Counted from the first letter of the stretch, positions 35,850 through 45,087 are shown. The stretch: DNA of 64,000 nt from an uncultured Candidatus Melainabacteria bacterium (GCA_934728585.1 CAKVDZ010000004.1:124001-188000); one strand, 5' to 3'. The notes: generated by a model not told the origin, from the sequence alone. Program-made: numbers and translations.

Positions 35850-36131
35850 ATGCTCATATTATCCAGAAAAAATGGTCAAAAAATCATTATTAATGATGAA
35901 ATAGAAATTACAATTTTAGAGTCAAAAGTAGATAACTGCAAAATTGCTATAAAAGCGCCTAAAGACGTTAAAATTTACAGAGAAGAAGTTTACTTGCAAA
36001 TTCAAGATGCAAATAAACAATCTGAAAACGTTTCAGTTGACGCATTGGGTGATTTATCAGAATTTATGCCAACTACACCAAACAATGCGGTTCAAAACAA
36101 AAAGGTAATAGTTAAGAAAAAAAATAGCTAA
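35850..36131 (+). CDS. csrA: CsrA, post-transcriptional regulator
   Basis: CsrA binds GGA motifs in mRNA leaders. MLILSRKNGQKIIINDEIEITILES is the standard start, and VKIYREEVYLQIQ keeps the Arg that contacts RNA. The ATG at 35850 follows GGAAGGAG. At 93 aa it is longer than usual (about 61-75 aa), because of a C-terminal extension ending in VIVKKKNS. It overlaps the next gene by one base (TAATG), and the FliW gene ends just before it. Confidence 0.93.
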   Translation: MLILSRKNGQKIIINDEIEITILESKVDNCKIAIKAPKDVKIYREEVYLQIQDANKQSENVSVDALGDLSEFMPTTPNNAVQNKKVIVKKKNS

Positions 36132-36721
36132 TGAACTACATTGAGGCGAAAAACTGCTTAACAAACATTGAAATTGACAAGTGCGAACATTTTTTCAAAG
36201 AAAACGACTATGCGCTTGAATATGGTTATTGCAAACTTTTAAAAGGCGAATTAAACGAAGCTAGAAAAATATTTACACCAATAAGGGATATTGATCTTCG
36301 CGCTGATTGGGCTTATCTTTTGGTGCAATTTATGAACAACTACATTCAATTTATGCCATCATATTTACAGGTAAGAAATTTTCTAGAAATAGATATTGCG
36401 CTTATTTTGAAAGCTGGACTAACAGAATATGTTGAAAATATTATCAATGCTTGCGATATTTTTTATGAAATTAACCAAGAAAGTTATAAATTTATCGCAC
36501 GCGTAATGCTAAATTACGAACTCCCTACTGTTGCAAAAATCTTTTTGAACAAAGGCGTTGAAAGATGTTACAACGATCCAGAATTGCATTTCTTATATGG
36601 AAATTATCATTTACTTTATAAAAACAATCTTCTTGCTCAACACGAGTTTGAAACAAGCTTGGAAGTTTTGCCAGAATACTATCCAGCAAAAATGATGTTA
36701 AAAAAACTTGCTACTAAATAG
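36131..36721 (+). CDS. TPR-like protein coupled to csrA
   Basis: The 196-aa protein is all helical with degenerate TPR pairs (DYALEYGYCKLLKGELNEARKIF; DPELHFLYGNYHLLYKNNLLAQHEFETSL). No signal peptide is present, so it is cytoplasmic. Its ATG overlaps the csrA stop, so translation is coupled and it may take part in FliW-CsrA regulation (inference). Its last bases overlap the convergent ACT gene by 8 nt. Confidence 0.72.
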   Translation: MNYIEAKNCLTNIEIDKCEHFFKENDYALEYGYCKLLKGELNEARKIFTPIRDIDLRADWAYLLVQFMNNYIQFMPSYLQVRNFLEIDIALILKAGLTEYVENIINACDIFYEINQESYKFIARVMLNYELPTVAKIFLNKGVERCYNDPELHFLYGNYHLLYKNNLLAQHEFETSLEVLPEYYPAKMMLKKLATK

Positions 36722-36992
36722 TGTGCATTTTTTCAAAAATTTCCTTTTTTTGAATCCAAATTTCCATACCCAATTCTTGACCTTTGTCCAAAAGGGCTTG
36801 TTTAATTTCTTTAAATGTATTTTTAGAGTTAGAAATATCAGCTAACAAGAACATTACAAACTGTCCTTGCATAAGAGTTTGTTTGATATCTTCAATATTT
36901 ACACCATATTCAGCCAAAACTGTTGTAAATTTCATTACAATACCAACTTGATCCTTGCCTGAAATTGTAACTATAATTTTTTGTTCGTCCAT
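36714..36992 (-). CDS. ACT-domain protein (UPF0237 family)
   Basis: This 92-aa protein is a single ACT domain: KIIVTISGKDQVGIVMKFTTVLAEYGVNIEDIKQTLMQGQFVMFLLADIS. UPF0237 members are small ligand-binding regulators of unknown target, found alone in many anaerobes. I take ATG 36992, six bases after AAGGTG, instead of the GTG at 37001. Confidence 0.88.
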   Translation of the reverse strand: MDEQKIIVTISGKDQVGIVMKFTTVLAEYGVNIEDIKQTLMQGQFVMFLLADISNSKNTFKEIKQALLDKGQELGMEIWIQKKEIFEKMHTI

Positions 36993-37056
36993 AATATTCA
37001 CCTTGTTTAAATATTCGTCTTATGCTAAAATCATAGCATAAATAAGAGGATTTTTA

Positions 37057-38079
37057 ATGAAAATTTTAATTGTCGACAATAACGCAACAAATTTAAAAAT
37101 TTTATCAATGCTTTTATCAAAAGATGGATATGACATCAAAACAGCCACATCGGTTGACAATGCCATAGACAAAATTTCAGCAAACACAGATTTGGTGATT
37201 ATTGACACAAACCTTTCCGATACAGAGGGTGGATATAAAGCTTGCAAAAAGATTAAATCAATTCCAGAATACAAGCATATTCCAGTAATACTTATCTCAA
37301 GAGGTTCTCAAACTGATGATATTGTAAAAGCATTTGGCGCTGGGGCAAATGACTACATCGCATACCCATTCAAGTCAGAAGATGTTAGAGAACACGTTGC
37401 AACACAATTAAAGCTAAAATCTATGGCAGAAAAAGATGCCAAAAAGATTACAAACGCACAAATTGAAACACTATTCTCTCTTGCAAAATCTGCTCAAACA
37501 AAAGATGACGATACTGGCAGACACATAGAAAGAGTTAAAAAATATTCAAAAATTCTTGCTCAAGAATTAACAAAACCTATTTATAAACAAAATATAACAC
37601 CTGAATTTATAAAAGATATCGAATTAGCTTCAGCATTACACGATATTGGCAAAGTTGGTATTAAAGATGAAATCGTATTCAAACCAGATAAACTTACAGA
37701 CGCTGAATTTGAAGAAATGAAACAACACACTATAATTGGCTATAATATGCTAAAAGATGTTTATGAACAATTCGAGGGCAACGATTTTATCAAAATGGCG
37801 ATGAATATTGCAAAATATCACCACGAAAGATATGATGGGCTTGGCTATCCAGATGGTTTAAAAAAAGAAAATATTCCACTAGAAGCTAGAATTGTAGCAG
37901 TTGCAGATGTTTATGACGCACTAAGAACTCAAAAACCTTACCACGATTCAATTTCTCATGAAAAAGCTTTTGAAGTAATCAAAGGTGGCAGAGAGTTGCA
38001 ATTTGATTATATTATGGTTAAAGCGTTAAAAAAAGTTCACCACGATTTTGAAAGAGTTTGGAATGAATTAGGGGACTAA
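37057..38079 (+). CDS. Response regulator with HD-GYP c-di-GMP phosphodiesterase domain
   Basis: A receiver domain (1-120) has Asp50 as the likely phosphorylation site (VIIDTNLSD) and Lys in AYPFKSED. The output domain is HD-GYP: TGRHIERVKKYSKILAQEL, ALHDIGKVGI and the diagnostic HHERYDGLGYPDGL, followed by ARIVAVADVYDALRTQKPY. All metal ligands look intact, so c-di-GMP hydrolysis is expected. No histidine kinase is adjacent. An inverted repeat TTATGCT/AGCATAA (37020-37041) just before the start may be a regulator site. Confidence 0.93.
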   Translation: MKILIVDNNATNLKILSMLLSKDGYDIKTATSVDNAIDKISANTDLVIIDTNLSDTEGGYKACKKIKSIPEYKHIPVILISRGSQTDDIVKAFGAGANDYIAYPFKSEDVREHVATQLKLKSMAEKDAKKITNAQIETLFSLAKSAQTKDDDTGRHIERVKKYSKILAQELTKPIYKQNITPEFIKDIELASALHDIGKVGIKDEIVFKPDKLTDAEFEEMKQHTIIGYNMLKDVYEQFEGNDFIKMAMNIAKYHHERYDGLGYPDGLKKENIPLEARIVAVADVYDALRTQKPYHDSISHEKAFEVIKGGRELQFDYIMVKALKKVHHDFERVWNELGD

Positions 38080-38090
38080 TAAGATTTAAT

Positions 38091-38128
38091 AAAAAGAGGC
38101 GCGAAATGTACATTTCGCGCCTCTTTTT
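38091..38128. terminator. Bidirectional terminator between convergent genes
   Basis: GAGGCGCGAAAT pairs perfectly with ATTTCGCGCCTC around GTAC. The stem is flanked by AAAAA and TTTTT, so it serves both the HD-GYP gene and the symporter gene. Confidence 0.93.
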
Positions 38129-38143
38129 ATATATAATCTAAAT

Positions 38144-39682
38144 CTACATATCAGCTTCTTCGCATTTTTTGTACCATTTTTTATTAAATGCCCAAGCGAT
38201 TTTATGACGTCTTGCATATTCACACAAGTCTTTTTTAATTTCTGGAGCTAGAATATACATTGTAATAATATTTGGCACAGACATTGAAATCATCATCGCA
38301 TCTGTAATATTAATTACAGATGTTACACTCATTACTGAGCCTAGAATAATAAATGCACAGTAAATCAATTGGAAAATCAAGGTACGCTTTTTACCTTCAC
38401 CAAACAAGAAATTCCAAGATTTTTGTCCATAATATGCCCAAGAGATAATTGTTGATAATGCAAACAATACAACAACAACAACTAAAATATATGGGAAGAA
38501 CGAAATTACAGATTCAAAAGCAGAAGATGTCAATTGAACACCTGAAATTCCGCCACCTGGTTGATAAGTGCCTGTTACAACAATTACAAATGCTGTCAAC
38601 ATACATAACAAACCTGTCAACAATGGTTCTATTAATGAAACAAAGCCTTGTGACATAGGTTCTTTTGTTTTTACTGTTGCATAAGCAATCGGTGCAGAAC
38701 CTGTACCAGCTTCGTTTGTTTGAACAGAACGACGCAAGCCCATAATAATAGTACCAAAGATACCACCAGCAACTGCTTCAGGGAAAAACGCTTGTTTAAC
38801 GATTACAAATAAAGCATGTGGAATATGTGTAAAGTTTGCTACAATTACCACTAAACCTGAAATAACATACAAAGCGCACATAAAAGGTACGATTTTTTCT
38901 GTAACTTTTGCGATACTCTTAATACCGCCAACGATAATTAAACCAACAACGATTGCAACAATCAAACCAATAACCCAGTTTTGACCAGTCAAATCACAAC
39001 CTAAATCACCTGAAATACTAATAACTTGAGCAACTGTTTGGTTAATTTGAATCATATTACCGCCTGTAAGACCTCCGCAAATACAAAGAACCGCGAATAA
39101 TACAGACAAAGGTTGACCTAACCAACGCATTTTTTTACGAGTTAAGCCATGTGCCATATAGTGCATTGGACCACCTGAAATAGAACCGTCCAAATTAAAA
39201 CGTCTATATTTTACAGCTAATGATGCTTCTACAAATTTCAAAGACATACCGAAGATTGCACCAACAAAAATCCAAAATGCAGCCCCTGGGCCACCTAATG
39301 AAATAGCAATCGCAGCCCCTGCAATTGAACCCATACCAATTGTACCAGACAAGGCTGTTGCTAGAGCTTGGAAAGATGAAACTTCACCATCGTCCTCACT
39401 GTCACTATCAGTTGGCTTTTTCAAAACATCAATAGCATGTTTAAATCCCCAAATTGCAATACCTCTTAAATAAATTGTAAAGAAAATACCTGCAATAATA
39501 ATCCAGAAAATAATAATTGGCACATCAGTACCGCAAACTGGAATTGGGAAGAAAATTATACTTGCTATCTTATCAGAGATAGGTGCAACATGTTTTTCTA
39601 ACGTTTGGTCGATATTAAGCGCAAAACATTGTGGAGCTGTAAAAATCAGCGCTAATAACGAAAACAAAAACTTGTTGAACAT
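38144..39682 (-). CDS. Alanine/glycine:cation symporter (AGCS family)
   Basis: AGCS proteins import alanine or glycine with Na+. FQALATALSGTIGMGSIAGAAIAISLGGPGAAFWIFVGAIFGM and the SGGPMHYM loop are the family signatures, and about eleven membrane helices follow. At 512 aa it is slightly longer than usual because of an N-terminal signal-like helix (LFSLLALIFTAPQCFA) before the first family segment. The substrate is inferred from the family only. Confidence 0.9.
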   Translation of the reverse strand: MFNKFLFSLLALIFTAPQCFALNIDQTLEKHVAPISDKIASIIFFPIPVCGTDVPIIIFWIIIAGIFFTIYLRGIAIWGFKHAIDVLKKPTDSDSEDDGEVSSFQALATALSGTIGMGSIAGAAIAISLGGPGAAFWIFVGAIFGMSLKFVEASLAVKYRRFNLDGSISGGPMHYMAHGLTRKKMRWLGQPLSVLFAVLCICGGLTGGNMIQINQTVAQVISISGDLGCDLTGQNWVIGLIVAIVVGLIIVGGIKSIAKVTEKIVPFMCALYVISGLVVIVANFTHIPHALFVIVKQAFFPEAVAGGIFGTIIMGLRRSVQTNEAGTGSAPIAYATVKTKEPMSQGFVSLIEPLLTGLLCMLTAFVIVVTGTYQPGGGISGVQLTSSAFESVISFFPYILVVVVVLFALSTIISWAYYGQKSWNFLFGEGKKRTLIFQLIYCAFIILGSVMSVTSVINITDAMMISMSVPNIITMYILAPEIKKDLCEYARRHKIAWAFNKKWYKKCEEADM

Positions 39683-39747
39683 AATCTAAATCATTCCTAA
39701 CTTCTTCTACTGAGCAAACACTAATTCTAATAGCTTGCCATATTACA

Positions 39748-39756
39748 ATTATAGCA
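39748..39756 (-). promoter_or_regulatory. Extended -10 promoter of the AGCS symporter
   Basis: TGCTATAAT on the minus strand is a perfect extended -10 about 65 nt before the ATG. Confidence 0.5.
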
Positions 39757-39781
39757 AAAAAACAGGCTCCTCGTTTATCCT

Positions 39782-40837
39782 TTACATAATCTTTAAAATA
39801 TTATTCAAGTATTTTTCGGCACAATCTGCTGATTTATAGGAATTTACAGTATTGTAACAATTTTGTAATAAAGATTTAATACTATTGTCATCAACATTTA
39901 TTATTTTTTGAATAGTATTTTTAATATCCACAGCTGTTGGTTTTGTCAAAAGCCCATTAAATTCATCTTTTATAATACCATCTATACCGTCTTGCTTTGT
40001 GCCTACTGTAATACAGCCACAACCCATAGCTTCAAGAAAAACCATACCAAAAGTTTCATTTACACTTGGCAAAACGAAAATATCTGAATTTCGCATTATT
40101 TCTAGGACTTCTAAATTTTGTTTTCGTCCAACAAATTCGATATTATCTTTTGCAATTGATTTCAGATGGTCTAATTCTTTTCCATCGCCGATAATTTTTA
40201 AAGTCATTTCAGGCAATTCATTCACCGCTAAAATCAACTTATCAACATTTTTTCGTTTAATTAAATTTGCACAAGTGACAATAGTTTTTCTTGATGTTTT
40301 TTGTGACAAAATCGGTTCAAAATCAATTCCACTTTCGCACAAAAAGGTTTTACTCTCGTATTGTGGGTACAGTTTCAAGAATTTTTCTTTCAAAACTTGA
40401 CTTCTACAAGCAATTCCGATTGCGCGTGCGTAAGCTTTTTCCATTTGTGACTTAAAATAAAACTTGTATAACGGATTTATCAAAACTTCAATATCAGAAG
40501 AATGGACAGCGCAAACAAGCTTACCTGATAATTTATTAGAGAAAATTATACCAGAGGGCATGTGAGCTACAATTACATCGTAATCTAGATTTGGAAGTTT
40601 TTTTGATACATCAAACAAAAACGGAGTGACATAATTTGCATTAAAAACATCGCCATATTGACCTGTTTTGTAAAAAGGTTTTCTGCGCAAAAAAGAATTA
40701 AATAAAAAATTAGGCTTTAAAACACTAACTTCCTGGCCCATTTTTTTCCACTGATTAACAAAAGAATACAAAGTTTTTGGTGTATTTTTTTCGTCTTCTT
40801 TTATCGGATATAAGTCAGTTACAAAAAGGATTTTCAT
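39782..40837 (-). CDS. Family-4 glycosyltransferase
   Basis: The 351-aa GT-B protein opens with ILFVTDLYPIKEDE and ends with the retaining GT4 donor-site pattern: KLILAVNELPEMTLKIIGDGKELD, VLPSVNETFGMVFLEAMGCGCITVGTKQDGIDGI. Both Glu of the EX7E motif are present. Its role in making a surface or secreted glycan is likely, but the donor and acceptor cannot be told. No operon partner overlaps it. Confidence 0.87.
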   Translation of the reverse strand: MKILFVTDLYPIKEDEKNTPKTLYSFVNQWKKMGQEVSVLKPNFLFNSFLRRKPFYKTGQYGDVFNANYVTPFLFDVSKKLPNLDYDVIVAHMPSGIIFSNKLSGKLVCAVHSSDIEVLINPLYKFYFKSQMEKAYARAIGIACRSQVLKEKFLKLYPQYESKTFLCESGIDFEPILSQKTSRKTIVTCANLIKRKNVDKLILAVNELPEMTLKIIGDGKELDHLKSIAKDNIEFVGRKQNLEVLEIMRNSDIFVLPSVNETFGMVFLEAMGCGCITVGTKQDGIDGIIKDEFNGLLTKPTAVDIKNTIQKIINVDDNSIKSLLQNCYNTVNSYKSADCAEKYLNNILKIM

Positions 40838-40889
40838 ATAATGATTATATCATGAATAGTTTTAAATCTTAAAGTTTCATAGTCCACAA

Positions 40890-41453
40890 TCATGCTATTT
40901 TCACCGCAACAAGCAAGCCTGCTGGCAAATCTAAAATTTCTGATTGATAATTTGGATTACCCGCAATTGCGTCTAAAAATGGTTTTACCTTTGGTGCGTG
41001 TGAAGTCACGTTATCAGCCGTAATTATACCGCCTTTTGGAATGTGTTTGTCTAACAAATTGTAATAATCTATATACTGACCCTTGTTTGCATCAATAAAC
41101 ACAAAGTCAAAGACTTCTTCTTCTGGAAGTCGTTCTAAAATTCCAATTGCAGACCCCTCTTTTGTAGTAATAACATCGCTTAGACCGCAAGTTTTAAAAT
41201 TTTCTTCTGCTAAGACTTTTCGTTTTTCATAGAATTCAATCGTAGTCAAATGACCGCCATTTTCTTTTAAAGCCTTGGCAAGCCAAATACCTGAATAACC
41301 ATTTGATGTACCAATTTCAACTGCATTTTTTGCGCCTGAAATTTTTATGAGCATATTCAAAAAATTACCAGTCGAACGCGCTACGTTCCAAAAATCGTTT
41401 TGCGTTTCTTCAAGTCTTTTTAAAACCACTTCTGTTGTTGAATCCATTATCAT
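40890..41453 (-). CDS. SAM-dependent O-methyltransferase (CCoAOMT-like)
   Basis: The 187-aa Rossmann enzyme shows AVEIGTSNGYSGIWLAKAL (SAM loop), LTTIEFYEKRKVLAEENF, VFIDANKGQYIDYYNLL (metal-binding Asp) and GGIITADNVTSHAP, as in the catechol/caffeoyl-CoA O-methyltransferase family. The substrate is unknown. Its ATG overlaps the upstream propeller-protein stop (ATGA), so it is the last gene of the grpE-dnaJ operon. Confidence 0.87.
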   Translation of the reverse strand: MIMDSTTEVVLKRLEETQNDFWNVARSTGNFLNMLIKISGAKNAVEIGTSNGYSGIWLAKALKENGGHLTTIEFYEKRKVLAEENFKTCGLSDVITTKEGSAIGILERLPEEEVFDFVFIDANKGQYIDYYNLLDKHIPKGGIITADNVTSHAPKVKPFLDAIAGNPNYQSEILDLPAGLLVAVKIA

Positions 41454-42889
41454 TTGTTTATTTTTTTAACCTTTTCTGTAATTACGATTTCGCTAATTGG
41501 AATATCGATTTTTGATGTTTTGATTACTTGTTTTTTGCCTAAATCAAGAATTGAATATTTTCCACCTCTTGCACCAGTAATAATCGCAAGATTTGTATTA
41601 TCAATTCTATTTATTCTTGTAGGAAACGAACCTGTTTCTAGATTTATAATTGAAGTTATTTTATCGTTTTGAGTGTTCAAAACTTGAAGAACACTATCTC
41701 TTGCACTTAAAATATATAAGTTATTGTTAAACAAGAACAATTCAACTGGTTTTGGTGCAACATCAAGTTCTTGAACTTCAAGCATAGTCGCATAATCAAT
41801 GATTGCGACCTTATCTTTTGTTCTACTTGCCAAGTATATCTTATTTTGAGAATATGCAATTGAAGAAACATTCGGGAATATACCAATTTCTTTAATTAAA
41901 AAGTCATTGTTTAATTCAACTGCCCAAACATCGTTTGTTTTTTTATCGACATAAATCAATTTTGAAGAATCAGGCGACAAATAAAGCTTTGTGCACATAC
42001 CATTTACCTGAATTTTTTGTTTCATCAACATTGTAGGTAAATCGATTACATAAATTGAAGATGTTTCAGGAACAGTCACGTAAGCTTTTTTGTTAATTGA
42101 ATCTATAACTATTTCTTCTGGTTGAGCATCAAATTCAAATGTCTTAATTACGGCTTCATCAGCCAAGGAAATAACATTCAATTCTGGAATATCAAAATTT
42201 GTCACCAATAAAAATCTGTTGTTATAAGACTTTAAATCAATTGGAATTGAATTCATTGACAAGGCATACGCAGGACGAGTGCTTTCTGTAGGAATTACGT
42301 GAATATTTTTTGATTTACAGGTAATTACATACATCATTTTATTTTTCAATTGAGCAACTGTTGAAACCAAATCCTTTTTAACAGTAGTATTTACAACTGG
42401 AGTAACAAGTTCAGATTCAACTTTCATGCCAGTTTCTTGTTCTGTTGCAATTCTCAAACTACCAATAATACTTTTTATATTTTCAGGAATAATCAACCCT
42501 TTAGGAACAAGCATATCTTGAGGTAACAAACCTGTTTTAACCTCTAAAAATGGTTCACTTTGGTATAAAACAGTTCTTTTGCCGTCTTTTTCGTCAATAA
42601 CCTTCAATAACGAAAAATCATTATTGAAAACTACAATATCAGGTAAGTTTTTTAAAGTTTTACCTTGAGGTGCTGTTTTTTTGATAGCTATTGATTGAGG
42701 TTTGATTATTTTTGCTGGAAATAACGGTAAATAAAGAGTATTGTCAATAGTAATTAAACCGTCAAAACGTATTTCAGCTTTTGGAAAATCTTTTTTAATG
42801 TAATTTGTAACATCATCTGGAATTTTCGCGGCAAAAACAGTTGAAATATTCAAGAATAACACTATTAACAGTACTAAAAATTTACGCAT
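41450..42889 (-). CDS. Secreted YncE-like beta-propeller protein
   Basis: A signal peptide (MRKFLVLLIVLFLNISTVFA) leads a 479-aa exported protein. From about residue 200 on there are seven-bladed-propeller-style repeats: RFLLVTNFDIPELNVISLADEAV, KKAYVTVPETSSIYVIDLPTM, KLIYVDKKTNDVWAV, KIYLASRTKDKVAIIDYATM, NLYILSARDSVLQVLN. The N-terminal 180 aa are not recognised. It overlaps dnaJ by one base and the methyltransferase by four. A link between this periplasmic protein and the chaperones is not established. Confidence 0.8.
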   Translation of the reverse strand: MRKFLVLLIVLFLNISTVFAAKIPDDVTNYIKKDFPKAEIRFDGLITIDNTLYLPLFPAKIIKPQSIAIKKTAPQGKTLKNLPDIVVFNNDFSLLKVIDEKDGKRTVLYQSEPFLEVKTGLLPQDMLVPKGLIIPENIKSIIGSLRIATEQETGMKVESELVTPVVNTTVKKDLVSTVAQLKNKMMYVITCKSKNIHVIPTESTRPAYALSMNSIPIDLKSYNNRFLLVTNFDIPELNVISLADEAVIKTFEFDAQPEEIVIDSINKKAYVTVPETSSIYVIDLPTMLMKQKIQVNGMCTKLYLSPDSSKLIYVDKKTNDVWAVELNNDFLIKEIGIFPNVSSIAYSQNKIYLASRTKDKVAIIDYATMLEVQELDVAPKPVELFLFNNNLYILSARDSVLQVLNTQNDKITSIINLETGSFPTRINRIDNTNLAIITGARGGKYSILDLGKKQVIKTSKIDIPISEIVITEKVKKINK

Positions 42890-44007
42890 TATTGGAAAAC
42901 CCCTTTTACTTTTTCTTTTAACGAATCTTGAGCCTTACGCCCAGTATTAATTTCAAATAATCGTTTATAAAGTTGTCTTTCCTCTGCATTAATTTTTTCA
43001 GGAGTTTTAACAGTTACAACAATTATATGATCACCTCTATGGCTTGGTTTTTGAATATGAGGAACACCAGCACCCTTAATTTTAACCATATTACCACTTT
43101 GAATACCTGCTTGAATTTGAATTTTCTTTTCGCCATCAAGAGTTTTTACCATAACTTCATCGCCCAAAACAGCTTGAGCTGGAGTTATATCAAGAGTTGT
43201 AATAATATTTATACCGTCACGGTTGTAATATTCAGATGGTTTTACGTGAATAACAACATACAAATCGCCAGCTGGACCACCATTTACACCGCAATCACCC
43301 TCACCAGACAAGCGCATTTTAGACATATTGTCTACACCCGCTGGAATTTTTATTTCTAATTTTTTTTCTTTTTCTACTCTACCTTGACCTTTGCAAACTT
43401 CACATGGAGTTTCAATTTTCTTACCTGTACCTCTACAATCAGGACAGGCTGCAACTTGTGTAAAATGACCTAAAATTGTTTGAGTAGTTTGTTGAATTTT
43501 ACCTGTACCACCACATGTTGGACAAATTTTTGGAGAGGTACCAGCTTTTGCACCAGAGCCATGACATTCAGAACAAACTTCTAAGTGGTCAATTTTTACA
43601 TCTTTTTTGCAACCAAAAACGGCATCTTCAAATTCAAGTTCAACATCTAGACGCAAATCATCGCCTTGTCTAGGTGCATTTGGGTCTGTTTGACGTTGAG
43701 AAAATCCAAAACCATCAAAAAATGACGCAAAAATGTCGTTTAAATCACCAAAGCCACCTGCAAATGGGCCACCAGTATCAAATCCCGCATTTTTCAATCC
43801 GTCTTCACCAAAGCGATCGTATGTTGCACGTTTTTCGTCATCCATCAACGTTTCATAAGCTTTACCGATTTCTTTGAACTTTTCTTCTGCATCTGGTGCC
43901 TTATTTACATCAGGGTGATATTGACGCGCCATTTTTCTAAACGCACTTTTAATTTCGTCTTTTGAAGCGTTTTTATCCACCCCTAAGGTTTCGTAATAAT
44001 CTGCCAT
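42889..44007 (-). CDS. dnaJ: Chaperone DnaJ
   Basis: DnaJ feeds unfolded proteins to DnaK and stimulates its ATPase. The J domain has the HPD motif (ARQYHPDVNKAPDAEEKFKEI), followed by a Gly/Phe-rich linker with GGFGDLNDIFASFFDGFGF. Four CxxCxGxG zinc repeats come next (CSECHGSG, CPTCGGTG, CPDCRGTG, CEVCKGQG), then two beta-barrel substrate domains. At 372 aa it is full length. grpE lies 22 nt upstream; dnaK is not in this operon. Confidence 0.96.
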   Translation of the reverse strand: MADYYETLGVDKNASKDEIKSAFRKMARQYHPDVNKAPDAEEKFKEIGKAYETLMDDEKRATYDRFGEDGLKNAGFDTGGPFAGGFGDLNDIFASFFDGFGFSQRQTDPNAPRQGDDLRLDVELEFEDAVFGCKKDVKIDHLEVCSECHGSGAKAGTSPKICPTCGGTGKIQQTTQTILGHFTQVAACPDCRGTGKKIETPCEVCKGQGRVEKEKKLEIKIPAGVDNMSKMRLSGEGDCGVNGGPAGDLYVVIHVKPSEYYNRDGINIITTLDITPAQAVLGDEVMVKTLDGEKKIQIQAGIQSGNMVKIKGAGVPHIQKPSHRGDHIIVVTVKTPEKINAEERQLYKRLFEINTGRKAQDSLKEKVKGVFQ

Positions 44008-44029
44008 TTTTCCAGCTAATTCCTTATTT

Positions 44030-44605
44030 CTACTCTGCGGTTGCTACATTTACTAACGCTGCACGCAAAACTTTATCTCCAATTTTGTAACCCTTTTGAA
44101 GTTCGTTTATGACTGTACCCTCTGGGTGTTCGCTTGTTGGAGTTTGCATTACAGCTTCGTGGAAGTTAGGGTCAAACTCTTTACCCTCTGTTTCTATAAC
44201 TTCCAAACCTATTTTTGTTAAAGTATCTTTCATTTGTTTTAAAACAAGATTAAAACTGTCTTTTACTTGTTGACAATCTTCAATGTTTTCAACAGCTTTT
44301 TGACCTCTATCAAAGTTATCTAACACTTCGATAAGTTGTTTTAAAGTGTTTTCAGCGCCGTATTTCAACAAGTTTTCACGTTCTTGCGCTTGACGTTTTC
44401 TATAATTTTCAAAATCTGCTGCAAGACGGATATACTGATTGTTCAAGTTGTCATATTTTGCTTGAAGCTCATTATCTTGTGATGTTTCAGCTTTTGGTTC
44501 TTCTGTTTTTTCTTCTTCACTTTTAGCATTATCTAAGTCCATATCTTTATTGAATGGATTGCTTTCAGTGTTTTTTTCTTCTTCTTGTTTTTTCTTATGT
44601 GACAT
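44030..44605 (-). CDS. grpE: Nucleotide exchange factor GrpE
   Basis: GrpE releases ADP from DnaK. An acidic disordered N-terminus (about 1-45) is followed by the long helix NNQYIRLAADFENYRKRQAQERENLLKYG, VLDNFDRGQ, and the C-terminal wing with FDPNFHEAVMQTPTSEHPEGTV and GYKIGDKVLRAALVNVA. Length (191 aa) is normal. AGGTAGGT precedes the ATG. It heads the operon grpE-dnaJ-propeller protein-methyltransferase. Confidence 0.95.
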   Translation of the reverse strand: MSHKKKQEEEKNTESNPFNKDMDLDNAKSEEEKTEEPKAETSQDNELQAKYDNLNNQYIRLAADFENYRKRQAQERENLLKYGAENTLKQLIEVLDNFDRGQKAVENIEDCQQVKDSFNLVLKQMKDTLTKIGLEVIETEGKEFDPNFHEAVMQTPTSEHPEGTVINELQKGYKIGDKVLRAALVNVATAE

Positions 44606-44626
44606 GATGATACCTACCTACATAAT

Positions 44627-44655
44627 ATTATACAATTCTAATTATACGTTATCAA
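44627..44655 (-). promoter_or_regulatory. Promoter of grpE-dnaJ
   Basis: TTGATA (44655-44650) and a perfect TATAAT (44632-44627) are 17 nt apart on the minus strand. No CIRCE element is seen around it. Confidence 0.7.
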
Positions 44656-44733
44656 TTTACATAAACAAGTTAAATTTATTTTTTTTTAATATTGTTATTA
44701 AAATATTAAAATTTCATTAACAAATCGTCCAAA

Positions 44734-44762
44734 TTGAAAAATTTGAAGTATAAATATATTAT
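44734..44762 (+). promoter_or_regulatory. Promoter of groES
   Basis: TTGAAA (44734-44739) and TATTAT (44757-44762) are 17 nt apart, 38 nt before the groES ATG. I looked for the CIRCE inverted repeat (TTAGCACTC...GAGTGCTAA) and did not find it, so HrcA control is not supported here. Confidence 0.6.
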
Positions 44763-44799
44763 TAAAAGTCTAAGAGATATTAAAGTAGGAGGCATAAAA

Positions 44800-45087
44800 A
44801 TGAAAATTAGACCAATCGGTGACAGAATTGTAATCAAAGTTATTGAAGATACAGCACAAACAGAGGGTGGAATTTTTATTCCAGATAGCGCAAAAGAAAA
44901 ACCTCAAAAAGGTGAAGTAGTTGCTATCGGCGAAGGAAAAACTTTAGACAGCGGTGAAAAAGCACCTGTATCTGTTAAAGTTGGCGAAACTGTTGTTTAT
45001 GAAAAATACGCTGGCAGAGATATTAAAATCGATGGTGAAACTCTAAAAATCTTATCAACAAGTGATGTTCTTGGAGTTTTAGAATAA
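44800..45087 (+). CDS. groES: Co-chaperonin GroES
   Basis: The 95-aa protein starts at the ATG behind a strong AGGAGG. MKIRPIGDRIVIKVIEDTAQTEGGIFIPDSAKEKP contains the mobile loop that binds GroEL, and VVYEKYAGRDIKIDGETLKIL is the usual roof and C-terminal strand. A longer frame from 44734 has no ribosome-binding site and runs through the promoter, so it is rejected. groEL follows 80 nt downstream. Confidence 0.97.
   Translation: MKIRPIGDRIVIKVIEDTAQTEGGIFIPDSAKEKPQKGEVVAIGEGKTLDSGEKAPVSVKVGETVVYEKYAGRDIKIDGETLKILSTSDVLGVLE

Noticed and set aside
44734..44799. N-terminal extension of groES
   Set aside because: The longer frame runs through the promoter and has no ribosome-binding site; AGGAGG directly precedes the ATG at 44800.
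44606..44799. CIRCE/HrcA operator between grpE and groES
   Set aside because: Searched for TTAGCACTC and GAGTGCTAA halves; only ordinary promoters were seen.
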